A stretch of 64,000 nt of DNA from Rhizophagus irregularis (Eukaryota > Glomeromycota > Glomeromycetes > Glomerales > Glomeraceae). The translations under genes and the position numbers were made by a program. A model generated the notes under the pieces. The model was not told the DNA's origin. It ran no database searches and was given only the letters and a program-made list of their open reading frames with translations. Location: assembly GCF_026210795.1 (NCBI RefSeq), contig NC_089432.1, forward strand, positions 4,216,001-4,280,000. Direction: 5' to 3'. Positions 43,965 to 52,515 of the stretch are shown one piece after another (position 1 is the stretch's first letter; every line of letters begins with the position of its first letter).

Positions 43965-44685
43965 TTTAGCCGAAAGGCGCTTTGCATATCATTATATCTT
44001 AAATTTATTGAGCGTTGTTCTTATAACAGATGATCGAAAAGCAAGAGTAAATTTAGGAGATTTTCTCGTTAAAAAATAGAATTTTTTATGTATTGTAAGC
44101 CGGGATCCGGCAACGATTTATTTCATAAATAAAGTATTATTATTATTGTACTGTACATGAGAAATGGTCATGTGTAATGGTGCGGTCCAGGACTATAAAT
44201 CTAACATTTTTTATCCGAACCATTCTAGCCTACATAAAAAACGTAGCACTATATCAGGTGATAAGTGAGAAGAGTCTTCACAGTTGGTGGGGCGCAGTGA
44301 TTAGTCGATTGTTGCACCTATAATACCTATAATGCAATGTGGCTGATCACACGGCAGGGTAAAAATTTTTCCATAGATCCGTTTACTTGACGCGTGAACT
44401 TAGTAAATGATCGACGATCATGAAAATATTACTGTGAAAATCACGGGCGACCATTAGTAAACATGAGATAAAAGTAATTATTTTTTAATATTGACAAGGG
44501 GTTAATATGAACAATATGAACAGCATTCACCCGATACTAACGATTTGAATGAAATTAATTTCACAAGGTTTCATATTCAAAAAAAAATTTTCAATGAATT
44601 TTTTCTTATAAAAAGACAACGGATTAATGAATATTGCACATAAAATTTTTTAAGTTGAGAAAATATTACAATTACACAAAAAATT
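43965..44685. other. Intergenic region upstream of the ML-domain gene
   Basis: No gene was seen. It holds AATAAA signals after the SAM gene (about 44120), a GGCGCAGTGA motif at about 44291, and TATAAAAAG at 44607-44615, about 70 bp before the ML-domain start. Its texture resembles host intergenic DNA rather than the compact gene spacing to its left. Confidence 0.5.
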
Positions 44686-45150
44686 ATGAAACAAAGTTTG
44701 ACTTTTGCGGTCATTTTATTGGCCATGCTTTCCATGATCAATGCTTTTCCACTTCATAAAAGAAAAACTGAATTTTCAGATTGTGAAGGCCTACATCTCG
44801 ATGTAAAATCAATGACGCCTGATCCTATCCAAGCAGGAAAAAACGCAACCTTTACCATTTCCGGAGATTTTACCACACATCCGTTAACGTCAGAATTCAA
44901 GCAATATATTGCAATTGGTGAAGGTTTTGCTTATATAGCAACCTATGATCAAGATATTTGTAGTGACAGCAGTGTCAGCAGTAGTGACATACCCAAGTGT
45001 CCAGTTACCGATTATAATACAACGATGACGATTCAGGTGCCAGACTATTTAGACAGCAGTTACGTACTTTTAGTCTTTATTTGGGATGGGAATTATACGT
45101 CGAAGGGGCCGGAATGGTTGGCCTGTGCACGTGCCTTTGTTGGCCAATGA
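44686..45150 (+). CDS. Secreted ML-domain lipid-binding protein (NPC2 / PG-PI transfer protein-like)
   Basis: The frame of 154 residues begins with a clear signal peptide (LTFAVILLAMLSMINAFP, cleavage near residue 20-22). The rest is an ML domain, the immunoglobulin-like fold that holds a lipid or sterol in its core: CEGLHLDVKSMTPDPIQAGK, ATFTISGDF, and C-terminal YVLLVFIWDGNY...WLACARAF. Four cysteines remain (33, 92, 105, 147), compatible with two disulphides, as in fungal phosphatidylglycerol/phosphatidylinositol transfer proteins, which usually have 150-180 residues. It is intact, has its own TATA-like box, and sits inside the Polinton-like element between the small-gene cluster and the unknown genes at 45.8 kb. 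It is best explained as a captured host gene. Confidence 0.8.
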   Translation: MKQSLTFAVILLAMLSMINAFPLHKRKTEFSDCEGLHLDVKSMTPDPIQAGKNATFTISGDFTTHPLTSEFKQYIAIGEGFAYIATYDQDICSDSSVSSSDIPKCPVTDYNTTMTIQVPDYLDSSYVLLVFIWDGNYTSKGPEWLACARAFVGQ

Positions 45151-45789
45151 AATTGCTGACGGGTGTCCTATCGCCTCATATCAATTAAAATAGTTTTTTT
45201 TTTCTTGATGAATTAATCCTTTTTTAATAAGTCATTTTTTTTTGCTAAATTTGCCAAACTAATAATAATTACAAACCAATAAAGTAAACTAATTCTTTAA
45301 TTACTACGGTTGGTCTATGATTATGATTTGCGTGAGTGTCTTTGCAATTCAAAACTGTATGCATGTTAGAAATAACAACCAGTTTTTCATTTGTCTAAAA
45401 TATCTATACAATACATTATCCCAACAATAACTCCGTGATTTTGCCCAACCATTGATTTGGAGCGAGATAAGCAATGTGTTTATTGATCATGAGTATACAT
45501 ATAAACTATACTGTACCGGTGAAACGATATTGAGTATGATATGACTTACGTTGTATGTATGGTATTGGGCTATATTTTTTAAATTTATAAATCCTGTGTG
45601 ACCGCTCATCGAATAACTAAAACACACAATCTCCAGCATAATCCCGGCTCTATATGAATACACATAATCTAACTCCGCCTCAAATCTGTATAAATTTGAA
45701 ACGTGTTATTCACTAGTATAAGTTAATAAAGAATCGCTAAAACACTATAAAACTCTGAAATCGCTATAAACACTAATTTACTAATAAAT
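45151..45789. other. Intergenic region
   Basis: No gene was seen. AATAAAG-like sequence at about 45280 could end the ML transcript, and the 120 bases before 45790 are AT-rich with a TATAAATT at about 45690. Confidence 0.45.
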
Positions 45790-46572
45790 ATGCCAGGTGA
45801 TATGGTTAAGATCATATTAGATAAGATTTATAATAAAATTGTACCTAAACCTATCAATCTCCGCCCTGGGTATGATATGGAACATGTTTTTAACTATCGA
45901 CTTCAAACTGATAACTATCGATATGAAAAAGTGGTTGAAATAGAAAAACAATATGATTATTTATCTATTATTAGACCTCATGAAACTTCCCAGCAATGGG
46001 CTAATCGTGTAAGAGGTCCTCTGCAAGAACTACTTTCTAAGCGAGAATATAGTTTATATCATGTGTACTGCCTCTTCGCTTCCTTTGGGCAAGTAAAATC
46101 CACAACATACTATGTTAATGGTGATTTAAATAGTACCCCCTTTGAATATTGTAGACCTAATGTCCATAAAAGTCAGATGGCTATCTGCTTTAAATGCTGG
46201 AAATTGGTGAAGATTACCGAAGTAGAGCCTAGAAAGGAATATTATAGTGGCTGGGGGAGATGGGCCTATGAGGTTGAGTCCGAAGATTTGATGAAGAATC
46301 ATTGGAATTACTCTTGCTTCAAGGCTAATACTGCAACTATAACAAAAAATACTATGCTAAGTGCTTCAAATTTCGAGCCAGCTTATATTCCACCTTCCGG
46401 GCAAGAAATGATTTCACCAACTTCTTATCAATCATCGAATTGTAGAATTAATACAAGTGAAATATTTATCTCGTCTCTGTATGCTAAACAAAATAATTTA
46501 CTACCATCCATAAACCATCTTAATCAGCCAGTGTTAAAATTAGAAGATGGAACGGAAATCACAATTGTTTAG
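45790..46572 (+). CDS. Unknown 260-residue protein of the Polinton-like element
   Basis: The frame is uninterrupted from the ATG at 45790. Visible features are an N-terminal part (MVKIILDKIYNKIVPKPINL), a region HETSQQWANRVRGPLQELLS that is probably helical, a CxxC (CFKCWK) near residue 138 that may pair with a later Cys, aromatic residues (YYSGWGRWAYE) and a Ser/Pro-rich C-terminal third. No catalytic motif was recognised. Because it lies between cargo genes and the Gag-protease module, it could be a structural or accessory protein of the element, but nothing in the sequence proves this. Confidence 0.6.
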   Translation: MPGDMVKIILDKIYNKIVPKPINLRPGYDMEHVFNYRLQTDNYRYEKVVEIEKQYDYLSIIRPHETSQQWANRVRGPLQELLSKREYSLYHVYCLFASFGQVKSTTYYVNGDLNSTPFEYCRPNVHKSQMAICFKCWKLVKITEVEPRKEYYSGWGRWAYEVESEDLMKNHWNYSCFKANTATITKNTMLSASNFEPAYIPPSGQEMISPTSYQSSNCRINTSEIFISSLYAKQNNLLPSINHLNQPVLKLEDGTEITIV

Positions 46573-46776
46573 GAGGAATTTTCTGAGAATATTCTTAGTA
46601 TTTTTTCCCAGAATCTAGGCCTGGCTAATTTTTTGGCTAATTTTTTAGGCGGAAAGTTTTGCTGGAAACAAATGGAATACCTAAACTTCTGGGAAAATAT
46701 GGAATTTCTGGACTTCCTGGAATATTTTTTTTTTCCGGGAATTTTCCAAGACTATATACTTACCCTATTCAAACAT

Positions 46777-47028
46777 ATGGCCAGCCAACTACATTTCAAT
46801 GATCACTATAAGAGTTTGCTTGACCAATTACCCCCATCCATGAAAAAGGATGTATGGTTACGCCTTACAAACCGCAAAAATAAACCATTATCTGAGGAGC
46901 AGGTTAGGGGTATCCATCCAGACATTGAAGAGTTGCTTACTAGGGAGGTTAATAGATACCATAACAAAAAAAATCGCCAGAAGATTAAGATTGAATCCCA
47001 GAGGGATCCTCCACCTTATTTCGGCTAG
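46777..47028 (+). CDS. Short charged protein (fossil gene part)
   Basis: From the ATG at 46777 the frame encodes 83 residues, rich in Lys, Arg and Asp, with a likely helical centre (HPDIEELLTREVNRYHNKK). The sequence upstream (46570-46750) contains several imperfect copies of TTCTGGGAA-type words and is not convincing as coding. It adjoins the coiled-coil gene downstream and both may belong to one broken gene of the element. Confidence 0.45.
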   Translation: MASQLHFNDHYKSLLDQLPPSMKKDVWLRLTNRKNKPLSEEQVRGIHPDIEELLTREVNRYHNKKNRQKIKIESQRDPPPYFG

Positions 47029-47189
47029 ATGGATTTGAGAAACAGTTAGAGGAACGTGAGCTTCATGTACAGCAACGGGAGAATAATATTAAGAAAACTA
47101 TTGAGGCCCAGGTTGCTGAGGAACGTAAACATCTAAAAGATGAATATGATGCTCTTAAGTCTCGTCTGGAGAGTGAATATAATAATTGT

Positions 47190-47630
47190 ATGGTAGATAT
47201 GAAACAGAAAATATATTCATTCAAACATCAGCTAGAAGAGCAACAGAAATCCGGCTCAGATGACTTGGAGAGGCAATACAAATCTCGTATCTGTGCTTTG
47301 GATAAATCTAATGCTGTGAAAGATAAGGAGATTGGCAAGTTATCAGCATCCCTATCACGATCTAAAAATGAAATAAAGGATCTTAAACATGTCCTTTCTT
47401 CAGTTAAAAAAACTATCAAGACATTGGATGATATTATCTATTCTAAAGACCAAACAATTATTGCCTATTATGATGGAATCTGTTCTATCAATCCTGACTG
47501 TATAGATAATACTATAGAGCCAACTATCTTTTATGAAAAAGAAGCCAAAGTATTGTGGACTAGATGGCATGATGACGCTAAAGATGATCTAAACATCCGA
47601 AAAAAATATACTTTTCGAACTCGTGTCTAG
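47190..47630 (+). CDS. Coiled-coil protein of the Polinton-like element
   Basis: The frame from the ATG at 47190 encodes 146 residues; protein-like sequence with the same heptad pattern also precedes it (about 47040-47189). The first hundred residues are a coiled coil (KQKIYSFKHQLEEQQ, EIGKLSASLSRSKNEIKDLK), followed by a compact C-terminal part (CSINPDCIDNTIEPT, WTRWHDDAKDDL). It ends within three bases of the convergent gene on the other strand. A role as a structural protein is possible but unsupported. Confidence 0.5.
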   Translation: MVDMKQKIYSFKHQLEEQQKSGSDDLERQYKSRICALDKSNAVKDKEIGKLSASLSRSKNEIKDLKHVLSSVKKTIKTLDDIIYSKDQTIIAYYDGICSINPDCIDNTIEPTIFYEKEAKVLWTRWHDDAKDDLNIRKKYTFRTRV

Positions 47631-47839
47631 GCAAGGCTTAACCGAATGGGTACCATATTTTTTTCTAAATATGGGTTTGATAAACTTTGCATGGGCTTTA
47701 TATGAGAATTCTTGACTGCGCATGGGTCTGTCAAATTTTGCATGGGCTTTACATGGGATTTCTCAACTGCGCATGGATTTTTTCGTAAAAAATGTTGCCT
47801 AAGATTAGCAGGATATCTAAATTCCTTTCCACAATACAT
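47627..47839 (-). CDS. C2H2/C2HC-type zinc finger fragment
   Basis: The minus strand encodes CMYCGKEFRYPANLRQHF and then RKNPC, a finger of the form C-x2-C-x12-H-x6-C that closely resembles the finger at the start of the polymerase gene (27017). A repeated tail (SHVKPMQNL / SHIKPMQSL) follows. It lies directly after the protease gene on the same strand. The same finger at both places suggests domain sharing within the element. Confidence 0.55.
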   Translation of the reverse strand: MYCGKEFRYPANLRQHFLRKNPCAVEKSHVKPMQNLTDPCAVKNSHIKPMQSLSNPYLEKNMVPIRLSLA

Positions 47840-47853
47840 ACAAGTTCGATCAG

Positions 47854-48633
47854 CTAGTTTTTTTTTATAGGTTCTGGATCCTTCCCTACAGTAAAAACAT
47901 TACGCTGGGATTTATGAACTGATAAGGGGATAGTAATAGTCTTCCCATTTCGGCTTGCCTTAAATTCCCCCTTCACTAAGGGTTCCCATCCTGCACGATA
48001 CTGCCATTGTGTTCCAAGAATAAATAGGGATAGTTCTTTTCCACTATCATCATATTCTGTAGGGACGACAGAGAATTCATCCGGAATGGTGTCTCTATTT
48101 TCTCCATCCTCAATAGTTACAGGAACACTATCAACTGTACCAAGGGAATGGGACTTACTCGCAACTCCATTAAGCCTATGAATCTTTTTCTTATCTATTT
48201 TTAGACCCAAATGTTTTGCAACATTTTCTGAGACTATTGACGAGTCTGATCCACTATCAATCATTGCATAGGGTATAGTCACGCTCCCCACCTTACAGGA
48301 GATGGTTGCAACGTCGTCAGCATCCTTTATTTGTAAAAAATTTATCTCTAAGGGCTTGGGCCAATATATTTGGCTATTTTTTTTTTGAGCCGATGCATAA
48401 GCCTTAATAGCATGTTCTAGCCGGATGTTCTCTGGTAAAACATGACTAGTGGATGTAGTATTAATTTCCTTAATTTTAGTCGAATCAGCCATAACTATAT
48501 CTTCTTTTAGACTGGGGGCATTCAGGATAGATTCATTATTATCTGGAACTTGTAAAAGAGGCTTCTGCTCACTATTTACTGCCTGCAATAGAGGAAATAA
48601 GATGTCTTCGAATTTACTTGCAACGTTCCCCAT
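47854..48633 (-). CDS. Retropepsin-like aspartic protease of the Polinton-like element
   Basis: The frame of 259 residues contains an aspartic protease core: strand VATISCKVGSVTIPYAM, catalytic IDSGSDSSIVS (Asp126 of the D-S-G triad), KHLGLKI after it, and a later LFILGTQWQY where retropepsins have their I-L-G-x-x-W/F strand. As a single-copy domain it would act as a dimer. The first hundred residues are less conserved. It follows the Gag-like gene on the same strand, overlapping the small basic gene between them. This is the retroelement arrangement gag-pro, but no reverse transcriptase or LTR accompanies it. In this position Polintons normally carry a Ulp1-type cysteine protease. Confidence 0.75.
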   Translation of the reverse strand: MGNVASKFEDILFPLLQAVNSEQKPLLQVPDNNESILNAPSLKEDIVMADSTKIKEINTTSTSHVLPENIRLEHAIKAYASAQKKNSQIYWPKPLEINFLQIKDADDVATISCKVGSVTIPYAMIDSGSDSSIVSENVAKHLGLKIDKKKIHRLNGVASKSHSLGTVDSVPVTIEDGENRDTIPDEFSVVPTEYDDSGKELSLFILGTQWQYRAGWEPLVKGEFKASRNGKTITIPLSVHKSQRNVFTVGKDPEPIKKN

Positions 48634-48905
48634 GCTAATTCCCTTCTTTTAACTGTATCATTTGGCATAACAATATTCAAGCAATGGTCTTTTAATTTGG
48701 GGAATATCATATTAATAACTTTCGAAATTTCTATAAGAATCTCTCTAGGACAATAAGGGACTAATGATGATATTGAAGATTTTAAGGCTATTTGATACAT
48801 TAGGTCTGTAGCCATGATTATATTGCCTGATGCTTTGCTAGCATGAGATTTGGAAGTAGGGGACTTCTTGGTTGCTCCTTCTTTCGATTTGATGCTCTTT
48901 TTCAT
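48576..48905 (-). CDS. Small basic protein between Gag and protease
   Basis: From the first ATG (48905) this encodes 109 residues, with a Lys/Ser-rich start (KKSIKSKEGATKKSPTSK) and a helical remainder (YCPREILIEISKVINMIF). It overlaps the end of the Gag-like gene and the start of the protease gene by some tens of bases. Such overlaps are usual in gag-pro modules. Confidence 0.45.
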   Translation of the reverse strand: MKKSIKSKEGATKKSPTSKSHASKASGNIIMATDLMYQIALKSSISSLVPYCPREILIEISKVINMIFPKLKDHCLNIVMPNDTVKRRELAWGTLQVNSKTSYFLYCRQ

Positions 48906-50554
48906 AGGTATTCCACTTCGCACCACTTTTTTTTTGTAGCATAACAATTTCGAGGTTCGTCATCATTTTCATCAACATATTCAACATATTCATCATCATC
49001 TTCGATTTCCTCTTCTTTGGGATCCTCTTCCTCTTCCACTATGTATTCTTCGGAGTCTTCAGGATCTTCTACCTCATCTTGGTATACATAGTTAACTTTT
49101 TTAGTCCGCTTGCCTTTGGGGCAATTAACCTTTGTATGACCAGCCTTTCCACATGCTGAGCAATGCCGAGTTTGCTTTGCAGATGCTTTTGGCACTACCT
49201 TTCGAATAACTTTCTTTGTAGCATAAGCACTTCTGGATGTAAAAGGGCTTTTTCTAACATGGGCAGTTGTGCCTCCTAACCTCTTTTTAAGTTCTTCATA
49301 AATAAAATTTTCTAATGTAGCGTCATCTATTCCTATTCCTGTATAAGCTAAATCTCTTGCTAGCCGAATTTTAAAATCATCTTTTTGTGGTTGAGTAGTA
49401 AAGCTAACTGAGGTTGGTGCAGGAGCTTGTATTCTTTTGCCTGCACTTTCATGCCATATATTGCATAATTCTGTAAAAAATGCATTGACTGTAGGAGGAT
49501 TAGCAATTCTAACTCTCATTTCTAAATCGGAAGGCAATTGATTAAATAGATAAGGTAAGGCATCAGCATCTAGCATTGCTTGTACTAGCGGTTTGATTCG
49601 TTTTTCATAACTATCTGGAGTATCTGTCTCTAAAAACTTTTCATTAACAAGAGCAAATATAGCACTTCGGTTAGTCCCTACCATAACTTCTCTATATCTT
49701 TCACGCAACCAGTTTAGGAAGAGAGGTTCAGTAACAATAGCTGGATTACCTCCGGCATATGGATCATTAGCAGGAACAGGTGCAAATCTACCTGTCATCT
49801 TATTTATCATAACTTGACATCTTACACCAGCATTAAAACCAACAACAGCTAAGGGACGTGCCGTCTCATTTATATTTCTAAGCCTTTGATAATATACATC
49901 TGGTGGTTCCTGCCTATCATAACTGGGTAATTGTGCAAGTAAAGGTGATAATGTATGCATAACATCTTGAATAGTAGCCATGTTTCCGAGTGGGTTGTTT
50001 TGTAAATTCAAAATAATTTGTCGTGAATTTAATTCCCTAGCCTTCCATTTTTGGTATCTATTAAATACCCATGCCCGATTGAATTCTGCCAAGTCGGCCT
50101 TAGCTTTGCGCCTCCTAGCTAATATTTGGAGAACTGCCTTCTCTTGTACTAATATATTAATCTGATTCTGCTTTCTAAAGGCCATTCTTTGACCATTAGT
50201 TTGCCTTTCCTGAGCAATTTGATACCAACGACGACGTTCATTTGCCTCATTATTATATGCTATAGTTAATAATTGAGCTCTTCGAAGACATTCATTTCTA
50301 ACATTTGCCATATCATTAATAAAGTTATTTATCTGCCCATTAGCATTATTGAGCAAATTATGAGCAGTATTAAGCTGGCCTTGTAAGTTAATAGCATCTT
50401 GAGCATGCCTTTGCATATGTCTACGAACAGTTGTTAATGAGATCCATATCCCATTCAGTGTATTTCTTGGATCAAATGATGTATCTCCATTAATATATCT
50501 TTCAATCCGATCTAGAGCCGTACCAACATTCCTTAAGATATCTGGCAGTGCCAT
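48902..50554 (-). CDS. Gag-like capsid protein with zinc knuckle
   Basis: The frame is uninterrupted for 550 residues from the ATG at 50554. Residues 1-190 are helical and rich in Asn, Gln and Arg (coiled-coil-like; NLQGQLNTAHNLLNNANGQI). Residues about 195-390 resemble a retrotransposon capsid region: a helical segment around QDVMHTLSPLLAQLPSYDRQ and YYQRLRNI, then FLNWLRERYREVMVG, ETDTPDSYEKRIKPLVQAML and LFNQLPSDLEMRVRI, which mirror the FxxxWxxxA...SVxEYxxRF...LPxxL pattern of Gag. A CCHC knuckle, CSACGKAGHTKVNC, lies at 465-478, followed by a very acidic tail. Gag proteins assemble shells and bind nucleic acid through the knuckle. The assignment to Gag is from pattern and from the protease next to it; a remote fold comparison has not been made. 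Confidence 0.75.
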   Translation of the reverse strand: MALPDILRNVGTALDRIERYINGDTSFDPRNTLNGIWISLTTVRRHMQRHAQDAINLQGQLNTAHNLLNNANGQINNFINDMANVRNECLRRAQLLTIAYNNEANERRRWYQIAQERQTNGQRMAFRKQNQINILVQEKAVLQILARRRKAKADLAEFNRAWVFNRYQKWKARELNSRQIILNLQNNPLGNMATIQDVMHTLSPLLAQLPSYDRQEPPDVYYQRLRNINETARPLAVVGFNAGVRCQVMINKMTGRFAPVPANDPYAGGNPAIVTEPLFLNWLRERYREVMVGTNRSAIFALVNEKFLETDTPDSYEKRIKPLVQAMLDADALPYLFNQLPSDLEMRVRIANPPTVNAFFTELCNIWHESAGKRIQAPAPTSVSFTTQPQKDDFKIRLARDLAYTGIGIDDATLENFIYEELKKRLGGTTAHVRKSPFTSRSAYATKKVIRKVVPKASAKQTRHCSACGKAGHTKVNCPKGKRTKKVNYVYQDEVEDPEDSEEYIVEEEEDPKEEEIEDDDEYVEYVDENDDEPRNCYATKKKWCEVEYL

Positions 50555-50662
50555 ATTTTCTTGTTCTTCTTCTTCAGAAGGTTTATTACTGTTATTTTGA
50601 AAATGTGATATCTTGAGAATTTGGCTTTTGAGCTTTTCTACTGTATCTTCTAGCAGAATGAT

Positions 50663-50953
50663 TCAGTTATCTTGAGCGACTAATGCCTCTTCCTTTAGCT
50701 CTAAATGATCCTGACATTTTTTGAGATTATATAAGGTGGAGTAGTATTCTGCTTTTAATCTATCTATCTCATTCTCTCGTGAGATAAGATTTTTTTCAAG
50801 ATATTTGATATATAGCTCACATCGCTCTAGATCATTTGTGAGCTTGCGAATCTTCTCCTTATTTCTAATGGTAATAGTTTCCTCTTTAGTCAACTTTATT
50901 CGCAATTCTAAATTGCTGTCTAGTAAATCGATATATGCCTGCTCAACTCCCAT
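50663..50953 (-). CDS. Small coiled-coil protein
   Basis: The frame of 96 residues from the ATG at 50953 is almost wholly a coiled coil (ELRIKLTKEETITIRNKEK, CELYIKYLEKNLISRENEID). Its start overlaps the start of the integrase gene on the other strand by 19 bp, so the two genes are divergent and share their 5' ends. It precedes the Gag-like gene by about 110 bp and may be part of the same unit. Family not recognised. Confidence 0.55.
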   Translation of the reverse strand: MGVEQAYIDLLDSNLELRIKLTKEETITIRNKEKIRKLTNDLERCELYIKYLEKNLISRENEIDRLKAEYYSTLYNLKKCQDHLELKEEALVAQDN

Positions 50954-52073
50954 TGATTCCTATAATCCACATAAATACCTCTAGAAGAGACGAACTTGTA
51001 TCTACTACTTTGCAAAAAATTTACTACCAGCCTATCGGCTATCATAGAAATGCTAAAAAATTGCTTGAAGCTTCTCTAAAAGCTGGGTATGATTTTTCTC
51101 TAAATGAAATGTATGATTGGCTCGAAAGACAGGCTGTACACCAGATACATAAGCCTCGTCCCAGATATATTCCTCGAGCAAGTTTTTGCTCTATTACCAC
51201 CCCTAATAAAGTTCACCAGGCAGATGTTCTCTACATGCCTTATGATAAAGTAGGACGAGTCACCTATCTTTTTTGTCTTAATGTGGTTGACGTGGCTTCG
51301 AGATTTAAAGCTTCTGTCCCCATTGGTGCATATAGTGTTAAGGATAGAGAGGGCATCTTAACTTCTAAAACTATTGCTAGGGCTATTGAAAAAATCTATG
51401 ATGATCCTGAGTGTCCTCTAGTTTGGCCGGAAACATTTTTAACAGATAGGGGGCCAGAGTTCAGGGGTGATTGTGAGAAATTAATGAGAGAGCATGGTGT
51501 GAAAATTCAGAAGGCTAAATCTAAACGTACTATGGGTATTGTCGAGAGATATAATCGAACTTTGATTGATAAATTATTTCCTTCCCAGGACGCATCTGAT
51601 CTTTTGACTTTACACTTAAATAAGATATCCAGGGTTTGGTTAAAGAATTTGGCTATAGTTGTTGAATATATTAACAATTCTAATACAGATCAGCTTGGTA
51701 TTTCTCCTGTTGATGCAATAGAGAAAGAAGAGGTCTTTGCTAAGCCTTCTTATCCTCGGGATGGTTCTATAGGCTTTGATGAAGAGAAGCTTTCTGGTGA
51801 TATTCTTGTTCGATATTTACTATATCCTAGTGATTGGAGGGTGGGAGACGCCGTGCTGGTGATTTGAATTGGTCACCTCATATTTATCATATCTGTCAAT
51901 CTATGGTACAAAAAAATCAGCCGGTCTTATACTGGCTGGAAGAAGTCCCTTTTGGGCTAATTGATAATGATGATTATATTCTCAAACGTCCTGAAAGATC
52001 TTTTGTTCAAGAAGAATTGATGATTATTCCTTATGATACAGAATTGCCTCCCCAGTGGGTGCTCACGAATTAA
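50935..52073 (+). pseudogene. int: rve-type integrase of the Polinton-like element (fossil)
   Basis: The catalytic core has the D,D-35-E arrangement of retroviral-type integrases: VHQADVLYMPYDK (Asp97), FLTDRGPEFRGDC (Asp171) and MGIVERYNRTL (Glu204). These enzymes join the element's ends to target DNA. An N-terminal helical region with AKKLLEASLKAGYDFS precedes the core, and the C-terminal part includes WRVGDAVLV and the sequence YWLEEVPFGLID...FVQEELMIIP known from integrases of large fungal elements. The gene is broken. It reads in the same direction as the polymerase and lies close to the right TIR, a usual position in Polintons. Confidence 0.85.
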
Positions 52074-52443
52074 GGAAGTCTTCTGCTTCTTCATCAATTT
52101 TGGCTTCTATAACGAAATAATCCTTAGCTAATCTATAGTATAGCTTGTATAGTTCCATAATGGAATTAAGAATCTTTGGATCTTTTCCGTAATATGATTT
52201 GTAGTCATCCATAATTTGATGATATTTATCTTTATTAGGGAATATGGTTTGGGCTAGCTTTAGTACATATTCTTCAGGGTCTTCTGCTTGGCGTAATTTC
52301 TTAACTCTCTCTTTATAATTTTGCATGAATTTGCCATCCTTTGGCTTTCTATAATAGATTCCTGCCTTGACTACATTTATTAATGCCTGCTTTACTTCCT
52401 GGTATGTGGGCTTGGTTTTGGGTAATTGGATTTGTGTACTCAT
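52063..52443 (-). CDS. Unknown 126-residue helical protein
   Basis: The frame from the ATG at 52443 is intact, very rich in Lys and Tyr, and predicted helical (YQEVKQALINVVKAGIYYRK, DPKILNSIMELYKLYYRLAK). It converges on the integrase gene, overlapping its end by about 10 bp, and is divergent from the cysteine-rich gene at 52516. No family was recognised. Compact, intron-less and overlapping genes are typical of Polinton-like elements. Confidence 0.55.
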   Translation of the reverse strand: MSTQIQLPKTKPTYQEVKQALINVVKAGIYYRKPKDGKFMQNYKERVKKLRQAEDPEEYVLKLAQTIFPNKDKYHQIMDDYKSYYGKDPKILNSIMELYKLYYRLAKDYFVIEAKIDEEAEDFLNS

Positions 52444-52515
52444 TATGTAATTAGTATATGTATTACTATATTGTGTAAAGATTTATTCAATTAAAATTAT
52501 TTATACAACTATAAA

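Noticed and set aside
47627-50554. Separate LTR retrotransposon carrying the minus-strand Gag and protease
   Set aside because: No reverse transcriptase, RNase H, LTR or second target duplication was found around the module.
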